A stretch of 64,000 bases of DNA, taken from the NCBI GenBank assembly GCA_963921935.1, contig OY998180.1:44787231-44851230 (forward strand), in the 5' to 3' direction. Of this stretch, positions 1 to 11,015 are shown piece after piece. The stretch comes from Galeruca laticollis. Lineage: Eukaryota; Arthropoda; Insecta; Coleoptera; Chrysomelidae. Below the pieces are notes generated by a model, which saw only the letters and a list, made by a program, of their open reading frames with translations, was not told the DNA's origin and made no database searches. Both the position numbers and the translations under genes were made by a program. Position 1 is the stretch's first letter. Every line of letters starts with the position of its first letter.

Positions 1-67
1 CAACCCTAAGAAGTCCAGGACCAAGGGCAAATGAAGACCGTACTGTAAGTCGATTTATTTTTATTCA

Positions 68-1231
68 TTGTATATGTCAGACTCCTCTAGTGCTTCCTCT
101 TCCTTCAGTGATAGCGAGAACGACCTAGAGTTAAATTTAATTAACGACACATCCAATAATAATTTAGAAATAGAAATACATGCTCAAACTTTAAATTCAT
201 TTTCTTTAGACGAAAATAACTTAGAAATGGTAAATATTCCCAATTTTAGCAAAGTTCATGCCGAAACCATTCCAGATTTCGATGGTAACGAGAATGAACT
301 ACAATTTTTCTTAGAAAGTATCGATAGCATTGTAAATCATTTCTACGATATTACAAATGCCGATAATTACCAAAACATTATAATTTTTAGAACTATAATA
401 AGTAAATTGAAAGGAAATGCAAGAGAAGTCATTAACATTAGTGGGTGTACCACAATAAATCAAATCAAACAAGAATTAATTAGAAATTTTAGTGATCCTA
501 GAGATGAAACATGCTTATCTCTTGATTTGAATAACTTAAGGCAAGGGCATAACGAATCCCCGTACCAATTTTATGATAAAGTTAGGAAAATATTACATAC
601 TATTTCGAACTATTTAGCTTTACATGAAAACGATAGAAACACACGTGCATTTAAACAAAATATGTATAATAACCAAGCTCTACAAGTATTTTTAGCAGGT
701 TTAAGAAACCCGTATGGTATCATGGTTCGTACAAAAGAACCTCAAACTATGTTAGACGCTATAAATTTTATAAAGAAAGAAGATAATATTAGATATATCC
801 AAAATAATTCTAATTTTCAACCGAACTCTAAAAATTTTAATAATCAAACTAGGCCAAAATTTAATCAAGTACAAAACAATTCACAAATTCCAAATCACTC
901 TCGTAACTTTAATAGAAATAACAATTTTAATTTTATTCAAAGAATTCCTCAACCACAACAATCTAGTTTTCAAAATAATAATCCTCAACCTAATAATAAT
1001 TTCCCACGAGGTCCAATTCATGTTTAACCCAGACCAATTAATAATAATCAAAGATATTTTTCTAATGCACAAGTATTCGGCAGAACCGAACCTAAAAATG
1101 TTTGGAAACCAAATCCAAACTATAATCCAAATAGCGGGCCCAGACCTGTACCTATGACAACTACAACTAGACAAAATAATAATCATTCTCAAGTACAATC
1201 ACCTCAAAACCGTAGGTGGGTGTCCGAAGAA
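68..1231 (+). pseudogene. gag: gag of errantivirus-like element
   Basis: The frame opens with ATG at 68 (a second ATG lies two codons on) and runs 319 codons to TAA at 1025-1027. It then continues in the same frame to TGA at 1232-1234 and on to TAG at 1379-1381. The N-terminal third is acidic and Ser/Asn-rich. The middle has the capsid-like pattern of retrotransposon Gag (for example IIFRTIISKLKGNAREVI and ALQVFLAGLRNPYGIMV). The C-terminal part is very rich in Asn, Gln and Pro and has no CCHC zinc knuckle, which is usual for errantivirus Gag. I read the stop at 1025 as a nonsense mutation because composition does not change across it. Confidence 0.85.
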
Positions 1232-1338
1232 TGATATAATGTAGAACATGTTGATAATGAAAATAATGTAGATAACGTTATACAAGAAAATAATTATGAT
1301 GACTACTGTGAACTTCAATATAATAATGATAATTTTGA

Positions 1339-1345
1339 AAATTTT
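1339..1345 (+). promoter_or_regulatory. Candidate -1 ribosomal frameshift heptamer between gag and pol
   Basis: In the gag frame the bases read A AAT TTT, which fits the X XXY YYZ slippery pattern. The pol frame is -1 to gag and becomes open immediately after TGA at 1336-1338, so slippage here would enter pol. Gag closes at 1379-1381, giving a 43-base overlap. No downstream stem or pseudoknot was verified. In this copy ribosomes would stop earlier, at 1025. Confidence 0.35.
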
Positions 1346-4113
1346 CACGAAGATCCGCTTCTCGACGCGAAACCTCGATAGAATATAACAATTCATCTGA
1401 TAAAAGAGAACTACCTTATATTAGTATAAAAAATCCGCCACTAAAATTATTAATCGATTCCGGTGCAACTAAATCTTTTTTGTCTCCAGAAATAATTGAT
1501 AAATATTTCGCCGAGTATAAAAGTAATGAACCTTTCGTTGTCTCAACGTCCTTCGGTTCATCACGTCATAGTACTTCCGTAAGCATACCCGTATTCTCAG
1601 AATTTAACGATGATAAAAATGTAACATTTTATGCGTATAAATTTCATTGTATTTTTGATGGTTTAATCAGAGTAGATTTATTACAATCACTCGGAATTAA
1701 TATTGATTTTCCAAATTCACAAATTAAATCAAGAAATGCCAATTTACCAATTAATTATTTTAAAGCAACTCCAACGAAAATTGTGTCAAAAATTATACCA
1801 GGTCAAACAATTACAAAAATTATTATTCCAGTCACAACGTACACAGGAGAAATTTTAATACCTCAACAAATTTTAGGCAATTCCATTATACCTGAATGTA
1901 TCTCATTCGCTAATAACGGTTGGGCAACTGTAGAAATTCGTAACAATTTCGACGACGATACAAATTTTACTATTTTATATCCTATTAATAGTATTCCTGT
2001 AGAAAATAATTTTGAAATGTACCATTTTGATCTTAAAAATGACAATGACGAATATAAATATGACGAAATTGACAATCTCATTAGAACAGACCATTTATAT
2101 GACGAAGAATAAAGAGAAATTCTCAATATGTGTAGGAAATACGCTGATATCTTTCATAAAGACCAAAATCAGTTAACTTTTACAAAGGAAATTAAACATA
2201 GAATTCGTACTACTGATGAAATTCCTGTTTATACTAAAAGTTACCCTTACCCATACGTCCATAAAGGAGAAGTTAAACTACAAATTGAAAAAATCTTAGA
2301 GCAAAATATAATTAGGCCGAGTAATTCGCCATGATCATCGCCAATTTGACTCGTAGCAAAGAAAGCCGACACTTCTGGCAAGAAGAAGAGGAGAATCGTC
2401 GTGGATTATAGAAAAATCAACGAGAAAACCATTCCTGACAAATATCCAATTCCTCGCATAGATACAATTCTGGACAAACTAGGTAAATGTAATTATTTTT
2501 CAACATTGGACTTAGCATCGGGTTTTCACCAAATCGAGATGCACCCGGACGACATACAAAAAACAGCGTTTACTGTAGAAAATGGGCATTACGAGTATTT
2601 AAGGATGAGTTATGGCTTAAGAAATGCTCCAGCTACCTTTCAACGCGTAATGGACAACATCCTCATAGGACTACTAGGAGAAATTTGCTTAGTATATCTC
2701 GACGATATAATAATTTATTCGACATCACTACAAGAACACATGGTTAATTTGAAAAAGGTATTCCAACGACTTCGAGACAGCAATTTCAAAATTCAGTTAG
2801 ACAAATGTAAATTTTTAAGAAAGGAAACCGCTTATTTAGGGCACATTATTACAAAAGATGATGTTAAACCAAACCCAAATAAAATTAAAGCTATTAAATT
2901 ATTCCCAATTCCAAAAACTACTAAAGAAATAAAACAATTTTTAGGTCTATTAGGTTATTATCGAAAATTCATACCTAACTTTGCACAAATTACTAAACCT
3001 TTGACTTCATGTTTAAAAAAGGGTTCAAAGATAGAATTTACACCTGAATATGTACAATGTTTCGAAACATGCAAAGAACTGTTAAGTAATGATCCTATTT
3101 TAATATATCCTGACTTTACACAGGAATTTATCTTAACAACTGACGCTAGCGGATTTGCGATAGGTGCTGTACTATCACAAGGTCCAGTAGGGCAAGACCG
3201 ACCTGTGGCTTATGCCTCAAGGACGCTAAGCCAAGCAGAACAAAATTATAGTACAATCGAAAGAGAGTTACTCGCGATTGTGTGGGCTACGAAGTATTTT
3301 CGGCCTTATTTATACGGTCGAAAATTCACAATATATTGTGATCATAAACCTTTACATTGGCTTTTCTCAATAAAAGAGCCCAATGCTCGTCTCACGAGAT
3401 GGAGATTAAAACTAGAAGAATTCGATTACCAAATTGTTTATAGAAAAGGAACCTTGATTAAAAATGTAGATGCTCTTTCTCGAATTAAAATAAACGAAAT
3501 CAATGCAAATGACATTTTTCAATACATGAACGATTTTAACAAAAATATTTCTATTGACAGTAACAATGAAAATGATCAACAAGATACATCTCTCGATGAT
3601 GAATCAATTGTAGGAAATATTGACGAAACCCCTCAGGTAACAGACGCTGACATAGAAAATATAATTAACGAATTATGTCCAGACAATGACGACGAAACCA
3701 TACACACTAGTCACGAAAACCCAATATTAGAAATTCCAATTTCAGAAACACCTATTAATCATTTTCAAAATCAAATGTTTCTTAAAATAGTATTTCATCC
3801 ACCAGCAGCACCAAAAGTTACTAAACTATATGAGAATAAAACTAAAACCACCGTACAAATTTCAGAAACGAACTTCGAACCTGAAATTATTAAAATATTT
3901 AAAGAATTTACATCAACAAAGAAATTATTTGCTATAAATATTTGTCGATTAGATTTAATTCCAAAACTATGTACAACATTGCAAGAAACTTTTAAAAACT
4001 CCGCATTCAAAGCTATTATTTGTAACAATGTTTTAGAAGATGTAATTGGCCACAATTCGCAAATAGAAATGAACGTAAGAACAATCACAGAGGAATTAAT
4101 GAAACTGAATTAG
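1339..4113 (+). pseudogene. pol: pol: protease, reverse transcriptase and RNase H of errantivirus-like element
   Basis: The aspartic protease comes first, with active site LLIDSGATKSF (Asp codon 1456-1458). Reverse transcriptase follows with VVDYRKIN, FSTLDLASGFHQIEM, the SYGLRNAPATFQRVMD block and the catalytic YLDD near 2692. RNase H then shows TTDASGFAIGAVLSQ and CDHKPLHWL, ending around NVDALSRI. The polypeptide is cut by TAA at 2110-2112 and by TGA at 2332-2334 and 2347-2349. The two TGA codons stand where this family has Trp in SPWSSPIW-type motifs, so each is explained by one G-to-A change. After RNase H about 180 acidic residues lead to the integrase, which lies in another frame. Confidence 0.93.
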
Positions 4114-5138
4114 AAATTAAACGTAAATATTATTGGCCAAATATCAGAAGTACTGTAACTAAATATATAAATAATTGCGAGCTATGTCAAAAGATGAAGT
4201 ATGACAGAAATCCCCCAAAACAAAAATTCGAATTAACTCCAACACCTAATAAACCTTTTGAAATAGTTCACGCAGATGTTTTCACAATAATTAACGGACA
4301 AAAATTCTTGACAGTTATTGATAGATTTAGTAAATACGCGCAAGCATATCATTTAGTAGGAGTAACCGCAATACATATAGCTAAAACTTTCATGAGTCTT
4401 CTCACTCATTATGGTGCACCTAAAATGTTAGTAATTGATAGAGGTACCGAATTAAAAAATCATGTTATTGAAGACTTTGCAAAATTACACTAAATTGAAC
4501 TTCATTATACTACGGCATTGAATCCAAATTTTAATAGCATAATTGAACGTTTTCACTCAACTTTAATTGAACATATTAGAATTATACAAAAAACTCATAA
4601 AAATCTCAATATCTTAGATCAAATGCCTTATGCAATTTTAGGATACAATAACTCCACTCATAGTGCAACAAAGTTACGTCCAATAGAAATTATTTCAGGA
4701 CATTTAGATACCAACAACCCTCTTAATATTGACATTAATCAAAAATTGTATTCTAATTACATAACTAAACATAAAGAAACTACCGCTGAAATTTATAAAA
4801 CGTTAAATGAGCACATGGCAAATCGAAAATCAAAAAGGTTGGAAAAGACTAACGAAAATAGACACGAACCATTAGCTTACGACCCAGGTGCATTAGCATA
4901 TCATAAAACTAATGCTCGTAATAAAATTACTCCTAGATTTAAAGCCAAACCACTAAAACAAAATGAAAAAATCAAAGTTAAAACTTACAAAACAATCTCA
5001 CCTCGTAATAGCAAACAAAAATTAGTTACCGCCACCTATCATAAAAATAACTTAATAAGGCCACTTGCTAATCAAAAAATTCTACCATTACAGAATCCTC
5101 CTATCGCTGGTAGTAGCAAGGCAGGCACAGGAAATTAA
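4026..5138 (+). pseudogene. Integrase of errantivirus-like element
   Basis: This segment is in a different frame from the upstream pol, so a one-base-type indel lies between about 4026 and 4100. The zinc-binding region is represented by NHRGINE and NCELCQKMK. The catalytic triad is visible as Asp in VHADVFTIIN, Asp in VIDRGTELK and Glu in SIIERFHSTL. TAA at 4491-4493 interrupts it between the second Asp and the Glu. The C-terminal tail is Lys-rich and overlaps the start of env by about 74 bases, as in related elements. Integrase inserts the cDNA into the chromosome; this copy cannot encode a full one. Confidence 0.9.
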
Positions 5139-6900
5139 AATTGTTAGTTTGGAGTCCAATCCAGGCATACTCCCGTACAAATTAGGAAATGCTAGATTAC
5201 AATCTACCCATCATTCGTTTATCCATTACTTTGATCTAAACCCTATAGAAACCGAATTACTTCATATAACAAATCAGTTCGAAAATGTTTTGCAGGTAAT
5301 TAATATCAAAAATCAAGTTTTTGCAAATTAACTTAAATTCTTGATTAATTTAATAAAATATCAAATGAAGCAATGCAAAGAAAAATTAAATTTTGTACAC
5401 GGCAGTAAAAGAGTTAAGAGAGGAATTTTAAATGGTTTAGGAACAATATTCAAAAGCATATCTGATAACCTAGATGCAGAAGATGGCAAACGTTACGATG
5501 ATGCCATTGTTTTATTAAGTTCAAATCAAAAAGATATAGCAAATACTTTGAACAAACAAATATCATTAACCAGTCAAATTATAGACGATTATAACAGTAG
5601 TATCTCACTAATAAAACAAAATGAAGAAGAGATAACAGGAAAACTAAATGAGCTAAGTACTGAACTCGAAAAATTTGTTAATGATTTTTCCTCTTATTTC
5701 CTAGCAAAAAATACTCTTGATCAAATACAAGCAGCACTTAAAATCTTAATAGAAATACTAAATAATATTGAAAATTCTATTGCATTTGCAAAATTAAAAA
5801 CGTTGCATTATAGTGTTCTAAAGTTTGAACATCTAGAATTTATAGTTAAAACATTACTCAAATATTATCCAATTAATACCCTACTCTTTGGCAGTGATTC
5901 TCAAAATTTATTTAAATACTATAACATTTTAACCGTTGATTATTATTATTCTAAAGACAGAATTGTTTTCGTTATTCACTTTCCCTTAGTTAAACCCGAA
6001 ACTTATACTTATTTTCACCTGTATTCTATTCCCTCAAAAAATAACACGGTCCTTATCCCACCTAAGCCTTTTCTGGCAATGCAAGGCAATCAGTACGAGT
6101 ATGAAGATCAAGAATGTGAAAATATCCACCAACTGTATTTTTGCCCCAACGAAAAACCCATGGTAGATGCCCAATCCGAAGAATGCATCCACCAATTGTT
6201 GCAACTAAAAACTGAAGATCAACCGAAATGTGTACCAGTGCCAATTATCGTAGAAAACGAAATTATCGAAAGTATAAATTCAGCGCATTACATCGCAGTA
6301 TTCCCAGAAGAAACGAAAATCAAAACCGCTTGTACAAAAACCGATTTCATATCTCTAAAGGTTACCTATTTTATAGAACTACCACCGAGCTGTAGCTTCC
6401 AAGCTCCAAGAAACGTATTCATCAACCACGAAGATGTCATCACAGGCCAACCTTTACTACTTCCTGAAATAAAGATCGAAAACGAAGGAAGAATACACTC
6501 TGGAAAAATCAAAATTAAAGACATTTCCTTAGACAACGTTCATCAACTCATAAAAGAAGAAAATCGAATGGAAGAAGTTAGTTTGAGAAACATTCCACAC
6601 AACTACGCCTATGCATGGTCTACACCTCTCTATATCGTAATTGCGATCGCACTTCTTGTTGGTGTTGCACTGGAGAAACCCCTAGTCTCCTACGACCTTT
6701 CCACCGACACCAAAATCATAATAGAAATGCTAACCTCCACTATTATAAATTCCATTCCCATTTCCCGGGAAATCATAGCCGAAACCCTCCGTCATCTAAT
6801 ACCTTCCTTTTACCGACACAACTGCACTATAACCAATATAGACAGACGAGCTCAATCTCAATTGATCCAGCGATCCTTCATCCACCCGTCCGCCACCTAA
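5065..6900 (+). pseudogene. env: env, F-like envelope glycoprotein of errantivirus-like element
   Basis: A frame from ATG 5065 runs to TAA at 5329-5331 and then stays open in the same frame to TAA at 6898-6900, so one nonsense codon splits an otherwise continuous envelope gene. The N-terminal piece has a hydrophobic stretch (about codons 9-19) suited to a signal peptide. A furin-type site RVKR at 5410-5421 is followed by GILNGLGTIFKSI, the post-cleavage motif shared with baculovirus F proteins. A hydrophobic segment near the C terminus (about 6629-6680, YIVIAIALLVGVALE) fits a membrane anchor and is followed by a tail of about 70 residues. Known errantiviral Env proteins act in cell entry; no function is expected here. 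AG dinucleotides at about 5091 and 5295 are possible splice acceptors for env RNA. Confidence 0.88.
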
Positions 6901-7195
6901 CGTTTGGTCTTAAATTCGAAAAAATCTAATCACAACTGCAATTCCAGTCACCTTTTCACAACCAATTCCAGTCACTCTAGTCACTTTTAAAAACTTAGCA
7001 TAAAAAATTCGACTTTCTTCTAATCATTTACTAAACCCTCCACAACGAGCGCCGCAATAAACGAAAAAACCCCTATCAAAAAAACAACCAACCCGTGCCC
7101 TGCAGAGGAACTTATCCTATATGTGGGCCCTTTTCTGTAAACACCCAAACGCTCACAAGAATAAAACAAACCCAATTACTGAAACTTTTCGAACA

Positions 7196-7247
7196 TCTCC
7201 CTCTCTCTCTCTCTCACTCTATATCTCTCTCTCTCTCTTCTCTTCTC
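7196..7247 (+). repeat. CT-rich microsatellite
   Basis: A run of CT dinucleotides with a few interruptions, ending TCTTCTCAAG. It could act as a polypyrimidine tract before the exon-like frame that follows. Confidence 0.8.
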
Positions 7248-7250
7248 AAG

Positions 7251-7426
7251 ATAGTGGTTATAATAGTAGTACTGCTTCAGAGAGTTATAATGATGGTGCT
7301 GAATTGAATCGGATTTTTGAAAAGTATGAAATAGCTGCCAAAATGGAAAACCTGTACTTATTGTCCACATCGTATTCAGCAGGCCAAATCCTGTGTGGTA
7401 TAAGTCCAAAAAGAACGTTTACCTAG
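7251..7426 (+). other. Unrecognised exon-like open segment
   Basis: A pyrimidine-rich tract ending in AG precedes an open segment with a non-repetitive amino-acid mix (SGYNSSTASESYNDGAEL, then a KYEIAAKMENLYLLS stretch) that stops at TAG 7424-7426. I do not recognise the protein. An AATAAATTG string at about 7920 could be a distant polyadenylation signal. It may be a terminal exon, a decayed retrocopy or chance. Confidence 0.15.
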
Positions 7427-7429
7427 CAG

Positions 7430-8170
7430 CGCAATCACTCTATCATACGCTGATAAACCTAAATAAATCTCCTTCAGCACTTACGAATGGGCTACGTTTA
7501 TCGATATTTTAAATAATAATTCATTTATAAGTTAGTCATTTCCAGCATTATACGATGAATATGAATCAGAGACGATGCTCTGTGGAGACTACTGCAGCGT
7601 TTGACAAATATTTGAATATGTTAAATGGTTGGAAGTAATCAAACATGGCACCTGTTTCCTTTTAAGCAGAGAAGATCTGAGATCTAATTCTACAACTGAA
7701 TCTTTGCCTCATTTCCCATCGTCTCGCCCATTTAGCATCTCTAAGTTTTTGTGAATATTATAGAAATGTGATAAAAATTATAAAAAAAATTCACTCATGA
7801 ATATTTGAGTAAATTTGGGTTATTGTATGCCCTTTGTAGTAATAGAATGTCAGTTGCGCTTAGAGAATTTATATATTTCTATAAGCCTGAAGTTGTAAAC
7901 AATTTAGAAGATAATGATGTAATAAATTGATTGATTGAAATTATTGCGTTTAATTTTTTCCCCTCTTCTGACGTCACGGGAGCTGATAAAGATGTTTGAA
8001 AACAAACAACATAAAGATTTTTGTTGTGTCAAACATCATCATGAGTAGTCGTATTCTGTTGATATTATTTTGTGTTAGCGGCAAAGTGCTAGGCGCTAAC
8101 TGAATTTGAAACCACGAAAATGTGGTTACATAAACTCCACCGACATTAGCACAAGTGACTTTAATAGTAT
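7430..8170. other. No recognisable gene
   Basis: AT-rich sequence without a long frame or a repeat I can name. Confidence 0.5.
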
Positions 8171-8173
8171 ATT

Positions 8174-8290
8174 AAAGTATAAGTGGATAAAGAGGTCTTC
8201 CAAATACGCGCGATTTTTCGAGCACGACGGCGCAGCCGAGTGCTCGAAATAGAGCAAGTGTTTGAAAGACCAGTTATCCACGAATACTTT
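8174..8290. repeat. 117 bp imperfect palindrome
   Basis: The left end AAAGTAT..GTGGATAA..GGTCTT is mirrored by the reverse complement of the right end, AAAGTATTCGTGGATAAC..GGTCTT. The centre repeats CGAGCAC / GTGCTCG around a GC-rich loop. The whole segment would fold into a long imperfect hairpin. A related string with GCGCGTGTTTGAAAGTTCG occurs at about 8640-8685. It could be a small foldback element or a hairpin RNA source; there is no coding content. Confidence 0.7.
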
Positions 8291-8747
8291 ACGCTATTTT
8301 TTTTATTGGTGCACTTTGGAATCATAAAATATTATTATTATATTATTACTACAAAAAAATGTAAGTCCATCCTCGATGCCCAGCCAAGTTTCGTGAACGT
8401 CAAATAGTATTTATTTTTAGTTGACGTTACGGGCTGTCAGATCAATAATCAAAAAGTTTCTTCATTTATATTTAAAGGGAAACAATGTATATATGAATAT
8501 ATAAATACATTTTGCAGAAAAAACCAAATAAGACATTGGTTCCTAATGATAATATACAATTTAAAAACTAATAAAAAAAGTTGTCATTGATACTTACGTT
8601 TCTCAAGTTGTTGTTGTTACCATGGGGACTTTAAAAAAGGCGCGTGTTTGAAAGTTCGATTTAAACACGCTGACGCGTGCTTTAATAAGGTAATATGCGG
8701 CATCAATTAAAAAAAAGTACATTAAAAGCCTTTCACAAAAACGATAC
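8291..8747. other. No recognisable gene
   Basis: AT-rich spacer. It contains a short partial echo of the palindrome arm near 8640-8685 and nothing else I can name. Confidence 0.5.
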
Positions 8748-9287
8748 AATTTTCACGTAACTGGTGAACTGAATGATGAGACTGTACGTTTTCTATCCCG
8801 ATCTCGACGTGTTCAAGCAGGAAACAATTGTAGAATATTTACCAAATGGAACAAGATACAATCTATATTGGTATTTCCCAAAAGCTAATTCTACGTTGCA
8901 ATGATTGAGAGCAAAAGCTTTTGGTATGTGGGAACACACCTGCAATTTAAAATTTACGCAGGCTTCGTCTCCAGTACAACATAAACCTGACATTACTATT
9001 TCATTTGGAAGCAAAGTACGTCAAAAGTGTGCCGACTGCAGAGAAGTCATGCAGGCAATGATAGTTGTATTGAGCTTTATAAAGATGCAGATAAAAATTG
9101 AGATTACACATCAGCATTCTGATGGTGATTGTTCATGTGATTGGACATAACTTAGGTTTGGCTCATAGTGATATTCAAGATGCGATAATGTTTCCTTGGT
9201 ACCATGAATACACACAACAATTACATGAAGATGATATTGTGGGTATGGCTGCTTCAATTACCTGTCTGTATGCATCGTCACAAGTAA
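8748..9287 (+). pseudogene. Matrix-metalloproteinase-like pseudogene
   Basis: Propeptide-like residues NFHVTGELNDETVRFLSR begin at 8748 and match the region just before the MMP cysteine switch, but the switch itself reads SRRV instead of the usual PRCGV, so the Cys is absent. After frame changes, the start of the catalytic domain appears as AFGMWEHTCNLKFTQ, then DITISFGS. The zinc site appears as HVIGHNLGLAHS followed by AIMFPWY and DDIVGM, the normal MMP order. The catalytic Glu of HExGHxxGxxH is Val, and the roughly 60 residues that should separate the two blocks are missing. A stop lies at about 8905. No intron interrupts the propeptide-to-catalytic stretch, which suggests a retrocopy or a viral-type gene. 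It ends at CAA followed by GTAAGT, directly against a polymerase fragment on the other strand. Confidence 0.75.
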
Positions 9288-9780
9288 GTTGGTAAACAAA
9301 ACTGTCAGTGTCGGTGTACATTAGCTTACTATTGTCTACTCCCATTGTGGGAAGCATAAAATTGTAATGTAAGTCGTACATTACGGTTTAGGAAATGTCG
9401 AGAATAGCCATTAGCCATCTCTACGTACATCGGTTTACTGAAAATGAGTTCGGACTTGTTCAATTCGATTGCCATTAAAGGTGGATCATCATCGAAAACT
9501 GTTCTATTGTGATAACGCGGACTAGCAATAAGATTTTTAGCTCCACAACGACCCTCATACGAAGATACCAGTTTACAAATTCTATGTTTTCGTATACATT
9601 CCATATATTTCCCAAACACCAGATTGTTCATTAGTTTCCTTAAATCTTTCTCAAAGCCTCTAGTAGCTAAAGTCCTCAATCGATTGTTTAATTCGATGTA
9701 GGCTTAAACACCCAGATTGTTTGAATTTCAATACCTTGTGTACTTTTTCCAATACTAGTCCATGTTCTAAGGCCTGCTTT
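9256..9780 (-). pseudogene. Protein-primed DNA polymerase B fragment (Maverick/Polinton or adintovirus type)
   Basis: Read on the minus strand from 9780: KQALEHGLVLEKVHKVLKF, then YIELNNRLRTLATRGFEKD, LRKLMNNLVFGKYMECIRK, then KLMYTDTDSFVYQL. This is the palm region of the type B polymerase family carried by Polintons/Mavericks, adintoviruses and related replicons. The YTDTDS motif holds the catalytic Asp pair. At least two frameshifts and stops (near 9415 and 9700) break it. Only about 170 residues of a protein usually over 1000 residues are present. No capsid, ATPase, adenovirus-type protease or integrase fragment was seen nearby, so the parent cannot be settled. Confidence 0.85.
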
Positions 9781-10208
9781 AGATAGTGTTTTCATTAAAA
9801 AACAGTTTATCTATCTATTCGCTATCTAAATCTAAAATTTCATCATATTGTTATCGAGTAAATAAACATGTAAAAGTTTAAATTAGTAATATGTATACGT
9901 CCAAAATGATCTGTCACTAACCAATGTACTTAGTGTAACCAACATTGACTTCCACTGATGACTAAGCTCATCAAACCCTACTTCTAGTTAGGTATATTTT
10001 CTTTATAGTTTTACAATCTGTTCCTACAATGAGTCAGTGAGATCTTCAAGTAGTTCGCATATTTCTTTCGCCTTATTTGTGAGTGATAAGTGATAAAAGT
10101 TATTTGACATTACAGTTACTATAAACTAATAATTTGAATTTTTATTAAGAAGCTTCGCCTTTTTGTAAGTGATAAGGGAAAAAAGTTATTACACATTATA
10201 GTCTTTCA
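9781..10208. other. No recognisable gene; short internal similarity
   Basis: AT-rich sequence. A phrase like GTGATAAG...AAAAGTTATT...ACATTA occurs twice (about 10080-10115 and 10165-10200), indicating a local duplication. Confidence 0.45.
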
Positions 10209-11015
10209 AAATGTCTGAATCTATGAAGAAGTGCCGACAATAGAGTATTTGAAATATGGATTTACTTAGCAATCATTACGTTTGTGTTTAATTTGCCAAA
10301 AAGTATTTTCAAATGAAGCCATGAAGTCTTCAAGGTTACAAGAACATTTGAATAGAGTGCATCCTGATAGAAAGGACAAAGATTGATCATATTTTCAGGG
10401 ACTGGAAAAGAAATATTTAAAACAACCAAATATATCAACTCTTCTTCTTCTAAACAAGAAGATGATGGAATACGAGCTTCATATAATATTGTATTGATAA
10501 TTGCAAAAGCGGGAAAACCACACATACTCAATGAATCAACTCTACCAAATAACGTAGCACTACTCTTATCAAACGAACGAATAATAAAAGAAGAAAAAAT
10601 ACGCCAAGAGTTATTATCTGCAAAAAATTTGGAAACCCATACAAAAGGAGAATAAATATTTAATACCATGAACAAGTTTTTTCAAGAGAAAGAACTTCCT
10701 GTTTGTAATATTTTGTGAGCTGTTACTGATGGTGTTCCAGCAATGACGGGGCGTCATAAGGGTCTCATATCGTATTTGAAACAAGCAGTACAAAATGTAC
10801 TCGCTAAACATCGTCAGAATTTGGTTGCAAAAAATCTGAATTAACACCTGCATACGTCGCTCCTTTACGCTATTAAAGCAGTAAATAAGATTAGAAGCAA
10901 TCCATTGAGTGACAGCTTTGGCCAGCTTTGTGTTAAAAATGAAGATTACAATCGCTTGCTGATGCATACAGAAGTTCGTTGGCTCTCAAAACGTACTTTT
11001 TTCTACAGCCATTAT
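10209..11015 (+). pseudogene. hAT-superfamily (ZBED5/Buster-like) transposase relic
   Basis: In shifting plus-strand frames there is a BED-type zinc finger, CLICQKVFSNEAMKSSRLQ then HLNRVHP with the C-x2-C and paired His pattern. Further on are DGVPAMTGRHKGLISYLKQA, AVNKIRSNPLSDSFGQLC and finally HTEVRWLSK. These blocks, in this order, are typical of ZBED5/FAM200-like hAT transposases (the TDGA..M and HTEVRWLS motifs). Many stops and frameshifts are present and the C-terminal dimerisation region is missing. No terminal repeats were found. The segment is an old relic without coding capacity. Confidence 0.75.

Larger units (their letters stand above)
1..7130 (+). mobile_element. Env-bearing Ty3/gypsy (errantivirus-like) element, degraded, 5' end outside window
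   Basis: Gag, protease, reverse transcriptase, RNase H, integrase and envelope frames follow one another on the plus strand in the order typical of insect errantiviruses (gypsy, ZAM, 17.6 group). The first 67 bases are leader; a GTAAGT at about 46-51 could be the 5' splice donor such elements use for env RNA. A purine-rich stretch at 7101-7110 (TGCAGAGGAA) is a candidate polypurine tract, but no LTR copy could be paired inside the window, so the 5' LTR is presumably upstream and the 3' LTR missing or unrecognised. Several in-frame stops and one frameshift show a dead copy. Family level is certain; clade assignment rests on the envelope. Confidence 0.92.

Noticed and set aside
8183..8407. Plus-strand 74-codon frame through the palindrome
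   Set aside because: Runs through the hairpin and AT-rich sequence; no homologous features.
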